Shown: positions 1 through 11,767, numbered from the stretch's first letter. The stretch is 64,000 bases of DNA from Anthopleura xanthogrammica (GCA_964019055.1 OZ025206.1:18648860-18712859); one strand, 5' to 3'. The notes: generated from the letters alone by a model not told the origin. Made by a program: numbers and translations.

Positions 1-271
1 GCCGTAAATATTTCATAGTCACTTTGTCAAATTTAAAAGGTTTGAACGTCTGACCCCTAATGATTCCAAGGCAACCGCTTAACCAGTAACCGTTAAGCCT
101 CGCGTTGGCTGATTTATGAGCCATTGTCTCCGATCATTTTCATGCAGAGGTTGCCTTGGAAACACAGGAACCTACTTAAAACTGTGAGAAACCTCGTGTG
201 GCTACGCGCTTACTGACAAACATGTAGATGCCCTTGTGTAGCTGACAGTTGTATCTGTTCAATATCCGCAG

Positions 272-3200
272 TTATTTTCAAAGTGTTTTGTGCTGATCAT
301 ACGTACACCACGGTAAGACTGAAGTACGGTGACACAGCACAGAAGGTTGTCGAGACAGCAGAAGAACGCGTGCTCCTTGGTGATGACTGTGTGCTTTGTG
401 AGGTCAAGTCTAACAGCGGTCAGTAGAATATTTATTATAGTTGTTATTACGTTTGTAGTCAGACATTATTTTTGGGTTTTGAAGTCATATAAGCGAGAAT
501 AATGGGTCAATACGGAGCGACGCTGACCCAAAATACTGAAAACGTAGTACTGCATTTATGTAGCATATAGATTCGAGCACATTCATCTTATATTATAGTT
601 CTGCAGTTCATGTATATTGAATCAATGAATAACAATTTCAATGGGGTAAGAAAATACTAAAGAAGTTTTGATGAAGACGTCATTCTTAAACATGACGGCC
701 CATCCGTAAAAAGGAGCAAACTCGCGGTTCGACTTTAGATTCATGGTCTTTTTCTACTTCAATCTTCTATTTATCTTCCTTTCTTTTTTCCCTCTTTCCT
801 TCTCTCCTTCCGGTATTTCTAACTGTTTTTTCTCTCTCTATACAGAGATAGTTCCGTACAAACCCGACGACATGTGTGTGGTCACCAGACTGAGTGTTAA
901 CGGGAGATTGTTCGTAGCACCGAGGGAACATCTTGACTCACTGGTAATGATCTGATACGAACACAACCCATCTGTTATCATACATATATATTAAAAGATA
1001 AATAAATAAAATAAAACAATGTCAGTATATCTATTGCCTAAATTACATTTTTAGTTTGAGCGTAATGTTTTACCATTGCAGACCACGTGTCATTCTCTTG
1101 GAAATAACATTCTTTGTTTAAGTTGTATCTATATTCATGTGTCTTCTCATGCGCAACCGTTAAACAAGGAAATTATACTCTAGGGAATGACACGTGGTCT
1201 GAAATGGGAGAGGCAAAGAGGTCTATTTATAAACCACTATGTTCAGCTACCCAGAATTGGCTGATTATTTCAAATGCTAAGTTTCACATTTTCATTTTTC
1301 ATTTCGTGTCCCAGACTCCACTATCGGAGCAAGAAGGACCAGAACAAGGATCCTTCAGTATTCTAGAGATGACAAGTTCAAGAGAGATAGCATATCACTT
1401 GACTGTGTACGACTACGAGCTGTTCACCAGTCTCAACATCGTAAGTCACCAATTGATGAACATTGAAACCTGTTTCATACGGGCTGTGAAAAAGTGCCCG
1501 CGTTAGAGAGGTGTCCGTATTATGTCCATTAAGTATGTCTCCGTACGAGTTGTTCACCAGTATCAACATTGTACTTTGACTATCAAAGATAAATATTTGA
1601 ACCTTTTTAATACGGACACTAAAAAAGTGTATAGACACTTAAAAGGCAGTTAATAATCTTGTTTTTTGACTTCCCAGTACGAACTGGTTTACTACACGTT
1701 CGGCCGCGAAAGCTTTGACAAGATCACAGCCAATCTGGACCTGTTTCTCAAACGGTTCAACGAGGTGAGCAGGGGGGAACATAGAAACTTGTTCACATTC
1801 ACGTGATACCCTCTCGACCAATCAGAGTACCAGAAAAATGGACTTTGACAGTTGGTGTATAACAACATAGATTTTATACTGATATCGTCATGCTATCTTA
1901 TTTTAGGTTCATTATTGGGTCATCACTGAGATCTGTCTTGCTACTCAGCTCAGCAAACGCGTTCATTTGTTGAAGAAATTCATCAAAATAGCCACACAGT
2001 AAGCCAATCACAATGTCTCATAATATACTGTCATTTCAGTTAAAACCTTGACGTCAACTGATCGTATGGGAAAACCCCGTCTGAACCAAAAACGAAAAAC
2101 AGTTCTATAAAGATTTTCTTACTTTTTCTTCATAACAAAATTTGTTGTCTAATTGTTTCATGTTGAGGTTGAATCATTGAGAACATTTTTCGCTTTATTT
2201 TAACGGTTTTTATGAGCAGTTGGACCCGAAAATACGTCACACCTTAAATGCTCTATTGCGGACAGAAAAAACGAGCGGGAACCAGGACGTAAGCTCTATT
2301 CATCAATTGTGTATGTCTTTCTATTTCAGCTGCAAAGAATATCGAAATTGGAACTCATTTTTCGCGATAATTATGGGATTAAACAATGTTGCAGTGAGCA
2401 GGTTATCACAGACTTGGGAGGTAAGTTACTAATGATGATGATTAACCGGATTGCTTGCTTTTGAATGATAACGATAAATGAACTGCAAATTGCTTTTTTT
2501 TCTGTGTTTTAGAAACTGCCAAGCAAATTCAAAAAAATGTTCGAGGAATTCGAAGCATCGCTGGTAGGTTTTCTGTCTGCACTCCAACACACCAAAACAA
2601 ATATTAACTTTATCGAACCCCGAAACAACCTCTGGGCTGATCAAAGTCAGGGCACGGCTTACTCACAGATTGAACCCCGAAAAAACCTCTGGGCTGATCA
2701 AAGTCAGGGCATGGATAATTCACAGATTGAACCGTGAAACAATCTCATTAAATTGGGATTTTGAGTGTCAGGTTTGGTGGATGGGAGGAAAACCAAATAT
2801 TCCCAGAGAAAAAACATTGAATTATGGGAGAGACCTAGCATATCATTCGATATGGATGAGGACGACTAGTACTAATGATGATGATGATGATGAAATGATG
2901 ATATAAAGTTTGTCTTTTCTAGGATCCTTCTAGAAATCACCGCGTCTATAGACTAGCCATAAGTAAGAGAAATATCCTTGAAGCAAAACCGGCCGGAGCC
3001 TGTCAAACATCTTTAAAGGGGCACTTGGATGAAAATCGATGAAAATTGGAAATGCCTTGAAACTTGGTTAAACTTATCTATATGGCCCCAATAGTAGCCA
3101 AGCAACATATTTTCAACACAGTCAAAATTTGCGAATAAAAATTATATATTTTTTTCAGCATCTAAATTGTGAGTAAATGACGTCATTTACTCAACCCTAT

Positions 3201-4924
3201 TGTTCTTTTAGTTTTTAAACCAAAATTTCTCAACTGCGAGTGGCTCCAAGCCGCTAAAATTTTTGCCAATCTGGTTTTCATAATCATGATTGAGTCATAT
3301 TATTCTTAAATACTTGAACTATTCAGGCTTTCAAAATATGGGGCGTTTTCATTCAAGTGCCCCTTTAATTAGATACACTTGAAGCTAATAATTTGGACAA
3401 CAGTCAGATTTCTGTTGCACTCCATTAAAATTATGTTGACTAATTTACAGGGAAGATGAAACCTCCAATCATACCATTCATGGCTCTACTTATGAAAGGT
3501 AAATCAATGCCTGACTTCGCCACTTCAAAACTCTCCAGACACACGGTGGACATGATGTAACCTTTGTACCCGCTCCGCCCCCCGCCCCCCTGAAGGGAGG
3601 AGGTTCTCCCAGAAATGTGCCGTGTCTAGATTTGTCATGGTAACAGAAACACGAAAAGCGCTGTAATAATACTGATGCGCCGCTGGCCAAATCCTTTACT
3701 TTTTTTGTTTTTTTTTGTTTCTGAAAGATTTTTTAGATGTTGTATATAGTCATCTTGATGAATGTGTTCTGACTGTTTTATATTACTGAACGAAGCTTTT
3801 TTATTTCCTTTGTGACTTTTGCCACATTTCTAGACATGACGTTCATCAGTGAAGGCAATAAAACTTACTTTGATGATCTTGTGAATTTCGAGAAACTCGT
3901 AAGTAAAAATATCTAGACATACCCTGCGAGCATGCAGAGTCTCCCTCTTACCTCCTGAACGGACGAGAGAGAAGGTAAAAGAAGACTCTGCTCTTAGGAT
4001 AACCTAGACAATAAGACATCCGGAAACGACGACTGGAATAAATGAAACTAATGATTATCACCTATGGAGGTTGTTGTAAACCTTTGCTAACGATGTTCTC
4101 TTGTCCTCAGCGGATGATCACCTCTACGTTACACTTGATTGAGTACTGTAGAAGCAAACCTTTTGGTAAGATTTTTCTTAACATGTCGCTGATATTGTTG
4201 TTGATGAAGATAATTTTGAAAATGATGGTAATGATGACGGCGATGATGCTGATAATGATAATGGTGATGGTAGATAATGATGGTGATCATGGTTATGGTA
4301 ATAGACCATTTTCGAGATGTGCGAGCGCTTTCAAAAATATCGCAGGCGCGTACATGATCTCGAGGCATTTTCGGGCAGAGTCAATAGCGCGCGTGATCTT
4401 GCCCGAAAATGCCTCTTTTTCATGTCTGCGCCTGCGATATTTTAGAAAGCGCACGCGCATCTCGAAAATGGTCTATTATGATAGTGATGGTGGTGATGAT
4501 GAATGGCAATGCTTTTTTAAGAAGAACGAAATGTCCATGCTTAAATCCATCTTATTCACCCTTCCACAGTAGGAGAAGCTCCACCTTCCATCAAGAATGT
4601 CAACGAAATCGTTACATATGTCAGGTAAGGACTTTTTTTTCATTTTAATAGATCCTTTATCTTGGGCTTTGCTGCCCTACATGCCAGCTAGGCATTATGG
4701 ACAGTAAGTTTAGCTTGGGCGCAACGTTTTCCCATTTCAGACCACGTCGTGTCATTCTCTTGAGAATAAACTTCTTTGTTTGTAGTTGATAGTTTACTGT
4801 TATACCCGGCATATTAAGAGTTATACAAAGCTTTTGGAGTGCAAATATGGGTGGCTGAGCTATTTACAGAGTAAGAATCGTACAGTGCATTGCCATTTTC
4901 CCGCCAGCGTGCCTCTTGCTCTTA

Positions 4925-4959
<35 letters not shown>

Positions 4960-5102
4960 ATCATAGAAAAACTGATCTTGCCTGACAATGTGATAAGTTG
5001 ACTTGCCTAACTAAGCCTGTTTCTTTCAGAACGTTACGCGTTAACGACAATCAGCGGAACTTAACACAGCTATCCCATCGTCTGGAGCCTCGCAAGGCTT
5101 GA
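272..5102 (+). CDS. RAPGEF4: EPAC-type Rap guanine-nucleotide exchange factor, C-terminal 13 exons (5' part outside window)
   Basis: Exons read on the + strand: 272-418, 846-943, 1315-1440, 1678-1764, 1907-1998, 2330-2420, 2513-2563, 2923-2962, 3451-3498, 3834-3898, 4111-4165, 4570-4624, 5030-5102. All junctions from 418 on are AG/GT and keep frame; the first acceptor (269-271) is the least certain. The first two exons encode the ubiquitin-like/RA segment (DHTYTT, then VNGRLF). The rest encode the RasGEF catalytic domain ([85 protein letters not shown]). The protein ends in HRLEPRKA and a TGA at 5100-5102, where vertebrate EPAC1/2 also end. Known role of the family: cAMP-activated GDP/GTP exchange on Rap1/Rap2. 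The cAMP-binding and DEP domains would lie upstream of the window. RAPGEF3 versus RAPGEF4 cannot be settled from this part. Confidence 0.9.
2614..2745. repeat. 57-bp tandem repeat in EPAC intron, about 2.3 copies
   Basis: GAACCCCGAAA recurs at 2615 and 2672, with a decayed third start at 2729, giving a 57-bp period. The block lies in the intron between the exons ending at 2563 and starting at 2923. A (GAT)n run follows at about 2873-2896. Confidence 0.75.
3017..3364. mobile_element. 348-bp MITE with TTAA target duplication (piggyBac-like)
   Basis: The ends are inverted repeats beginning AGGGGCACTTG, left copy at 3017 and right complement ending at 3364. About 20 of the terminal bases pair. 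Both ends are flanked by TTAA (3013-3016 and 3365-3368), the duplication signature of piggyBac-type transposases. There is no coding capacity, so it is a non-autonomous element. It sits in the EPAC intron between 2962 and 3451. Confidence 0.8.
4299..4478. mobile_element. 180-bp foldback element in EPAC intron
   Basis: The left arm begins TAATAGACCATTTTCGAGA and the right arm ends with its near-perfect complement. The arms stay paired almost to the centre (AGGCATTTTCGGGCA against its complement), so the whole element can form one long hairpin. The ends TAGACC match those of the element at 13758-14056, which suggests one family. Confidence 0.75.
4926..4958. repeat. (TTA)n microsatellite
   Basis: About eleven uninterrupted TTA/ATT units lie in the last EPAC intron (4625-5029). 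Confidence 0.9.
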
Positions 5103-5790
5103 AATACAATTAATACGTATACCTTCTAAATCTTTTTTGTAATTAAGCAGCAAAGCGCGCGCACATCTCTCGTAATATAGATACACAGGGAGCTAGAGAG
5201 TACGAGAGGCGCAAGCTTAGCCGGGTGTTTTTTTCGCTTCTCGAATGCTAACACAGTATTTAGCATATCATAGTGCAAAGACACAAGTTGATGTTTCATG
5301 TTGCTTTTATAAAACATTTTTTGACGATTTCCCGCGAGCGTGCCTCTGTCCCTAGATATAAATACGATTTATAGCCAGTCAAATCAGCGCGCGTGTCAAA
5401 TTTCAGATATTTTACAAATGCACTCGTGACCGCGACAAGAAGGCGCGGCCTTTTTACTTCAACCAATCACCAAAAATATTATATACTGAATCAAATTTTT
5501 AAATTAAGAGAAATTTTATATGTTCTACAAAATGTAGAACAATAAATATATTATATACATACAATAACTTATTAGTACAATATTTTAAGAATTATATTAA
5601 TTATTTATATTCTAAGGCGATTTGTTAAATTAACACTTCTATTAAAATGTTGCGGAAGTAAGTTTATTTTGTGTTTTTTTTGCTATGTTCTATGCCAACA
5701 TGTACACCACAGATACCTAAATCGGAAAGTAACTTTTGTTTCTCAGATTTATTCATACAATATATATATGACACTTCTTATATAATAGTC

Positions 5791-6070
5791 TATACAGCTA
5801 TTTCAAAAAATGGTTGGTGAAGGGTTTGTTGCTTGTTGCATGTGGCATACCAAGCCCAAAATGCAGTATGGGTGATGTGAATTCAAGCTGCGAAAGGTCA
5901 CGACAATATGGGATTTTCCCAAACTTTGCCTGCTGGTTTTCCTAGCATATTTTCTTCTGTGCTGACGTTATTTACATATGAATATGATACATTGTACAAG
6001 CTTGGTAAGTAGCATGCAGCATGCAGCATGCAACAAAATCTTCACCAACCTTTTTTGAAATAGCTGTATA
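5791..6070. mobile_element. Foldback element, ~280 bp
   Basis: TATACAGCTATTTCAAAAAA at 5791 pairs with the sequence ending at 6070. The arms extend through TGGTTGGTGAAG and a GCATG-rich stretch. It has no coding content. Confidence 0.7.
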
Positions 6071-6135
6071 TTTGTATCTTTCTCGGTATTCTTTTGAACC
6101 ACAGGCAACCCAAGCTCTTATTCTGTAGTGTTGTG

Positions 6136-6385
6136 TTAAGAACAATAGGTACATCAAAGATTGTACGAAATTTGAACATCTTTAGAATTTGAACAAAAGA
6201 TACTCTTATTTCATTGTTGTGATTAACAACGAGTCGGGCCATACCAATGCACAACACTTACGTATGCTGAAATTATGGCTTGACTACAACTATTGTTCAA
6301 CAATATATGAAATACGAGTATCTTTTGTTCGAATTCTAAAGATGTTCAAATTTCGTACAATCTTTGATGCACCTATTGTTCTTAA
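6136..6385. mobile_element. Foldback MITE, 250 bp (copy 1 of the 13758-14056 family)
   Basis: The arm TTAAGAACAATAGGT... at 6136 pairs with ...ACCTATTGTTCTTAA ending at 6385. Pairing continues over about 70 bases per arm, including GAACAAAAGATACTC. The interior and arms recur at 13758-14056. Confidence 0.75.
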
Positions 6386-6956
6386 AGCGCACGAAGTCGA
6401 AATTCGAGCGTAGGACCCATTATGGCGACCATCACAAGCCAAAGTAAAGAGTCAGAAGTGAATATATTATGGAAGAAAATATCTTCTAGCATTCACGTAT
6501 TAGAAAGAATGCTACTTTGAGCGTACTGGAGAGAAGCATTGGCATGTGTACTTTGATTCTGTCGTGAAATTATGGACGTAGCTTAATTTTTCTTGGATTT
6601 ATTGAGCTCCGAATAGAGGTCGCTGTCTCCGTGAGTGTGCAGCCTTTGTATTTTCTTTAGTAGGGGAATCAAAATGACGATGACTCCGTAAAAACGCTCT
6701 CAAATGGCTTCAAAATCGACCAGACATCAAAACATTTACCAAGCTATCAAGGTAAGTCATTTTTATTCATAAAAGTACTAATTTTAAATATTACAAAATA
6801 TTACCGTAAATATTCATCACAACACTACAAAATAAGAGCTTGGGCTGCCTGTGTTTTGACGTGAAAATGTTGTCACAAAGACAACACAACATATTTTTGA
6901 TTCACTGGTTTTCTTATAAAATTGTATTTCAAATGTTACTTTGATTAACTTAATTC

Positions 6957-8441
6957 TTAATGGCCAGGTGTAATCTGCACATTGATCGTTCCACTCTTTG
7001 CAATATTCTCGATGATAATCCTATTCTTGGAAGGATTGGACCATTTGGCAGATCCTTCAGGACTGATAGACACCAAGAAACCTCCTCCAACTGATATGTA
7101 CTGATCGTGATTCAAGTAGATCTCTGTCTTGTTGGATGTGCACTCACTGTTGATCACATAACTCAAGTGAAACTCTTTAGTAGTTGGGTCAAAGCTGAAA
7201 CTCTCTGCGTGTCCTGCTACTGCCTGTGGGTAGGTACGGGATGTGTTCTGCACGTACATGGGGTCTGGTCCATTCTCATTCCATAGACTTGGTTTCTTGT
7301 TTGGTACAGCTCGATTGGGTGGATAGTATGGTTTGTAGTCATAGCCTGTCCAAGATTGCAGATATTTGTCTGCAACTGACATAGTCTTAAAAGCAGTTTC
7401 TAGTTTCCCTCCAGAAGTTTGGAATTCCGTCAACATTCCTCCACATTTCAATCTTTTTAAGTCATGATGTCGTACCATGAAGTTGATCTCAACTGGCCCT
7501 GAAGGTCCCAAGGGTAGATGATAATAATGATAGCTAAGCACGCTTCTGTTTTTGTAGTCTGGACCACCAGGTACTTCTTCAAATCCTACTCCATAATCAT
7601 CCCACGTCACTGGTTCAAAAAATATACAATGTCTGTCATCCTTGGCGCGAATGGCTTTACTCAAAACCTCATAAGCAGGTGCTAAGTTCATTCGATCTGC
7701 AACCCTAGGTATCATCAGAAGTGGGTCAGCATAGATGTCTCCTGACCATGGCTCGTTAATCAGTTCGTAGCCTATAATATTCGGATAGTCTCGGAAAGTT
7801 TCAGCTCCTTTGGCCCAGAAAGCTGCCCAACTGTCACGCAATCCATCGGTATTGTTGTACAAGTTCTGGAATGCAGCGCTTGCAGCTTCCGCCGTATAGT
7901 AAGCTGACCAGGAGAACTTTGAACAATCTTCATCGGTTGGATAGTTGGTTTTAGGGTCCAGGGCAAACGGAGCATGGAGAGGTTCTGGAAAGTTCTTAGC
8001 ATTTCCTGGATTAGCGGCCCAGTCTGGAAAACCCTCAACACAGAACTTCCTCGACATGACATCCTGATGCATGTCTAGTAAGATGTAGATACCGTACTTT
8101 GCTGACATTTTCACCATCTTCTCTACAATCTGAAGATACGTTGTGTTGTAATGACCTCGTGTAGGTTCAACACCTGGCCACATGAACCCTAAACGAACCA
8201 CGTTTAGTCCAAGCGACTGCATCAGCTCCATGTCTTGTTCGGAAAAGGTATCTGGTGCGAATCCTTCCAGCTTTGGATGCCAGGGGAAGTGTTTGACAAC
8301 TATGTTAGTGCCATGAAAGAACCTCTCTCTGCCTTCGTCGTCCAAGAAGCGTTGATTAGAAGGGTTGACGCTGATGAACTGCATTTCATCCATGCAGTTT
8401 ACAGCACAGAAAAGACCCAAGAGGAAGAAGAGAGCCTTCAT
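6957..8441 (-). CDS. Secreted endoglycoceramidase, GH5 (minus-strand copy)
   Basis: Intronless 494-residue protein. The start is set at 8441 (MKALFFLLGLFCAVNC) and not at the upstream in-frame start at 8498, because the + strand paralogue starts at the same codon and both share the sequence just before it. Residues 1-16 look like a signal peptide. GH5 endoglycoceramidase features: HGTNIVVKHFPWHP, NVVRLGFMWPGVEP, LLDMHQDVMSR, acid/base Glu in YELINEPW, nucleophile Glu in GGMLTEFQ, and a C-terminal beta-sandwich region. The family hydrolyses the bond between the glycan and ceramide of glycosphingolipids. No inactivating change is seen. It differs from its neighbour mainly between about 7250 and 7520. 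Confidence 0.9.
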   Translation of the reverse strand: MKALFFLLGLFCAVNCMDEMQFISVNPSNQRFLDDEGRERFFHGTNIVVKHFPWHPKLEGFAPDTFSEQDMELMQSLGLNVVRLGFMWPGVEPTRGHYNTTYLQIVEKMVKMSAKYGIYILLDMHQDVMSRKFCVEGFPDWAANPGNAKNFPEPLHAPFALDPKTNYPTDEDCSKFSWSAYYTAEAASAAFQNLYNNTDGLRDSWAAFWAKGAETFRDYPNIIGYELINEPWSGDIYADPLLMIPRVADRMNLAPAYEVLSKAIRAKDDRHCIFFEPVTWDDYGVGFEEVPGGPDYKNRSVLSYHYYHLPLGPSGPVEINFMVRHHDLKRLKCGGMLTEFQTSGGKLETAFKTMSVADKYLQSWTGYDYKPYYPPNRAVPNKKPSLWNENGPDPMYVQNTSRTYPQAVAGHAESFSFDPTTKEFHLSYVINSECTSNKTEIYLNHDQYISVGGGFLVSISPEGSAKWSNPSKNRIIIENIAKSGTINVQITPGH

Positions 8442-9196
8442 GGTTAAGAGTGATCTTGCAAAAGATCGTAAATATAATTTATCAAGAACGTGTGACATAT
8501 ACCCTCATGAGAGTCATATGATCCTAAGATAATAAGGTATATATTTTAACACATTAGAAACTAGTAACGCTCTCAATCTTTTGTGTATAAAATTGGAAAT
8601 AATTTACATATTTACGGAAGTTTTTAAAAATAGCAAAGGAAACAATCAGAAATTTCCCCTATGACTGTTTGTTTTATTATACTCCTTTTGTCTATACCAG
8701 GCTGGAACAATATAACTTTGTTTACCCGACTCCGGTGGGTTGGGGGTCGATGCGTCCACTTTTTCGTTGGCCAATATTTTTTAAAATTTTCTTTCGGACA
8801 AGAGAAAATAAAATATTTTTAGAAAAGCGGCATGTAGCCCAGATGTCAACAGTTATCTCTCTAGCCCATAGATAGATGACCCATTATTAAGCCCCTTCCA
8901 GAAAATTATGCTTCAACGTCATGGTTCCTATTTGAAACAACATTCATCAACCAGAGGAACAATCTAGTTACCGCTCTAAGAAAAACATTATTAAAGTAGC
9001 ACTCATTCACCATTAGCTCGTACGAACAGTACGAACACCCCATACATGTGTCTGAATAATTTACTTAGTTACATAATCATTGACAACGTGACAACAGGAT
9101 TGTCACATATCATATGACCCTCACGAGGCTACGTGTCACACGTTCTTGACGATTCACAGGTTCGATTTATAATCTGTTGCAAGATCACTCTTAACC
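8442..9196. promoter_or_regulatory. Shared divergent upstream region of the endoglycoceramidase pair
   Basis: Both genes are preceded by near-identical DNA (AAGATCACTCTTAACC directly before each ATG, and GTCACACGTTCTTGA further out). Homology runs from each start to about 8525 on one side and about 9106 on the other, so the inverted duplication includes proximal promoter sequence. TATA-like AT stretches lie about 25-30 bases before each start. The middle (about 8530-9100) has no visible gene. Confidence 0.55.
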
Positions 9197-10666
9197 ATGA
9201 AGGCTCTCTTCGTCCTCTTGGGTCTTTTCTGTGCTGTAAACTGCATGGATGATATGCAGTTCATCAGCGTCAACCCTTCTAATCAACGCTTCTTGGACGA
9301 CGAAGGCAGAGAGAGGTTCTTTCATGGCACTAACATAGTTGTCAAACACTTCCCCTGGCATCCAAAGCTGGAAGGATTCGCACCAGATACCTTTTCCGAA
9401 CAAGACATGGAGCTGATGCAGTCGCTTGGACTAAACGTGGTTCGTTTAGGGTTCATGTGGCCAGGTGTTGAACCTACACGAGGTCATTACAACACAACGT
9501 ATCTTCAGATTGTAGAGAAGATGGTGAAAATGTCAGCAAAGTACGGTATCTACATCTTACTAGACATGCATCAGGATGTCATGTCGAGGAAGTTCTGTGT
9601 TGAGGGTTTTCCAGACTGGGCCGCTAATCCAGGAAATGCTAAGAACTTTCCAGAACCTCTCCATGCTCCGTTTGCCCTGGACCCTAAAACCAACTATCCA
9701 ACCGATGAAGATTGTTCAAAGTTCTCCTGGTCAGCTTACTATACGACGGAAGCTGCAAGCGCTGCATTCCAGAACTTGTACAACAATACCGATGGATTGC
9801 GTGACAGTTGGGCAGCTTTCTGGGCCAAAGGAGCTGAAACTTTCCGAGACTATCCGAATATTATAGGCTACGAACTGATTAACGAGCCATGGTCAGGAGA
9901 CATCTATGCTGACCCACTTCTGATGATACCTAGGGTTGCAGATCGAATGAACTTAGCACCTGCTTATGAGGTTTTGAGTAAAGCCATTCGCGCCAAGGAT
10001 GACAGACATTGTATATTTTTTGAACCAGTGACGTGGGATGATTATGGAGTAGGATTTGAAGAAGTACCTGGTGGTCCAGACTACAAAAACAGAAGCGTTC
10101 TTAGCTATCATTATTATAACTTACCATCAGGACCTGGGGAAATCAACTTCATGGTGCGAATGAATGACTTGAAGAGATTGAAATGTGGAGGAATGTTGAC
10201 GGAATTCCAAGCTTCTTATGGGGACCTCGAAGACTCTTTGAATACGATGTCTATTGCAGACAAATACCTGCAGTCGTGGCTTGGATGGGATTACAAGCCA
10301 TACTACCCACCCAAGCGAGCTGTACCAAACAAGAGACCAAGTCTATGGAGTGAAGATGGACCAATCTACGCGCAGAACACATCCCGTACCTACCCACAAG
10401 CAGTAGCAGGACACGCAGAGAGTTTCAGCTTTGACCCAACTACTAAAGAGTTTCACTTGAGTTATGTGATTAACAGTGAGTGTACATCCAACAAGACAGA
10501 GATCTACTTGAATCACGATCAGTACATATCAGTTGGAGGAGGTTTCTTGGTGACTATCAATCCTGAAGGATCTGCCAAATGGTCTAATCCTTCCAAGAAT
10601 AGGATTATCATCGAGAATATTGCAAAGAGTGGAACGATCAATGTGCAGATGACACCTGGCCATTGA
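9197..10666 (+). CDS. Secreted endoglycoceramidase, GH5 (plus-strand copy)
   Basis: Intronless 489-residue protein with signal peptide (residues 1-16, MKALFVLLGLFCAVNC). The GH5 barrel carries Glu230 in YELINEPW as acid/base and Glu336 in MLTEFQ as nucleophile. The C-terminal beta-sandwich part (about residues 385-489) includes YPQAVAGHAESFSFDP. Cnidarian relatives are known endoglycoceramidases that may serve digestion of dietary or symbiont glycolipids; that role is inference. Outside residues about 308-392 it differs from the minus-strand gene by only a handful of residues. Inside that patch substitutions and small indels cluster around the nucleophile loop, which could alter substrate preference. 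The start is the first Met after the shared leader. Confidence 0.92.
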   Translation: MKALFVLLGLFCAVNCMDDMQFISVNPSNQRFLDDEGRERFFHGTNIVVKHFPWHPKLEGFAPDTFSEQDMELMQSLGLNVVRLGFMWPGVEPTRGHYNTTYLQIVEKMVKMSAKYGIYILLDMHQDVMSRKFCVEGFPDWAANPGNAKNFPEPLHAPFALDPKTNYPTDEDCSKFSWSAYYTTEAASAAFQNLYNNTDGLRDSWAAFWAKGAETFRDYPNIIGYELINEPWSGDIYADPLLMIPRVADRMNLAPAYEVLSKAIRAKDDRHCIFFEPVTWDDYGVGFEEVPGGPDYKNRSVLSYHYYNLPSGPGEINFMVRMNDLKRLKCGGMLTEFQASYGDLEDSLNTMSIADKYLQSWLGWDYKPYYPPKRAVPNKRPSLWSEDGPIYAQNTSRTYPQAVAGHAESFSFDPTTKEFHLSYVINSECTSNKTEIYLNHDQYISVGGGFLVTINPEGSAKWSNPSKNRIIIENIAKSGTINVQMTPGH

Positions 10667-11398
10667 CAAGAGTTTTAAACTTCTGTTTTCTTATATTGAT
10701 CTATATGTTTTTTTAGGATAATCTTCAGTAATTCCGTTTATGACTGTAGAATGATCTTAATGCTAAGGCTAATTAATAATTTTTTTTATTTTTCATCCTT
10801 TTGGAGAAAGAAAAATTGAGAAAGAAGAAAACTATTTGTCCCTACCACAGGGTATAGGGTCACCCTACTTTTATCTAAACGACTTCGAAGGCACTGTATT
10901 TCACATATAAAGAATGTAAAACTGGAAAACAGAAGAGAAAAGAATGATATATTAAAATAAATGCCTTCAAGAAAATGTAAGACAAAAGTACGTACTTTCG
11001 ATATGGACCATTTCTTAGGAGAGGGAGGGGAGGGGAGGGGAAGGGGTGCAAACGGGGTGTAGTTTGAGGGTACCTTGTGCTAATAACACGGTAATTACTT
11101 CCGAGAGCTTCAAAAAATCTAAATACAGACCATCGCGTGATCAAATTTCATTTGCCTGAAGAAGACCAATGGTTTTGGTCACAACGTAGCACACTCGTTG
11201 CAAAACTGGATTTCCAGTAAGTGATTTAGGCTTTCTACATTTATATATGTACGTAGTGACTATCTAACTGCAGAATTGCGACAACCCAATATAATCATTC
11301 GGAAATTATAGGGTTTTTGGAAGATTTTCATATATCAATGTATGGGATTTGAGGTCAGCTAATCTAACCTGAACTTCTATTCAACCAACGTATAGTGA

Positions 11399-11670
11399 TC
11401 ATGTGTAGTACCTTCCATACTGAAGGCCTTTCCTTTGCGACTTGAATAAGTAAAATATTTGACCGTAAGGTGATTGACACAGCTGAATCGAAACATTTAC
11501 TTGCATCTAATCTTGGTAAATTAGCTTATCACAAAAGAAAAATGAAAAAGAAAACAAAAAAATACTTACTTGACCGGCGATGACTTGATCTACTGCTTTT
11601 GTGTCCCAGCATGATTGAAGTTTGCTCTGACATTAATGTTGACGGATTTTGGAAGGTCTCGCGTTTCAGA
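11399..11670 (-). pseudogene. Relic 5' end of an FN3-array unit (unit -1)
   Basis: 11570-11670 matches the leader segment that precedes the other FN3 units, including its GTAAGT donor. ATGGAAGGTACT at 11418 matches the first codons of the signal-peptide exons at 19374 and 32484, but it runs into a stop after 13 codons. No FN3 exon of this unit remains; the endoglycoceramidase pair lies downstream. Confidence 0.6.
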
Positions 11671-11767
11671 ACTTTACTTTAAAAAAAAAACTGACATACG
11701 ATGTTATGATTCAGCTGCTTTCATGATCTGCATTTTTAACAAATAGTTGAAACTGATCAAGATTACT

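Larger units (their letters stand above)
5103..6956. other. Intergenic region, EPAC 3' side to endoglycoceramidase 3' side
   Basis: No gene is supported here. The first 550 bases are AT-rich, with AATAAA-like sequence near 5540 that could serve EPAC polyadenylation. The rest is two foldback elements, listed separately. A third inverted relation links about 6093-6135 with about 6824-6870 and hints at a larger decayed element. Confidence 0.6.

Noticed and set aside
743..955. Open frame starting in the intron before EPAC exon 2
   Set aside because: The first half is pyrimidine-rich intron; only 846-943 is coding, as an EPAC exon.
4042..4572. 176-codon frame across EPAC exon 11 and its intron
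   Set aside because: It reads through a valid donor into ATG-rich low-complexity sequence and the foldback at 4299-4478.
7772..8062. 96-codon frame inside the endoglycoceramidase (also at 9576-9866)
   Set aside because: Shadow frame; identical in both copies only because the DNA is.
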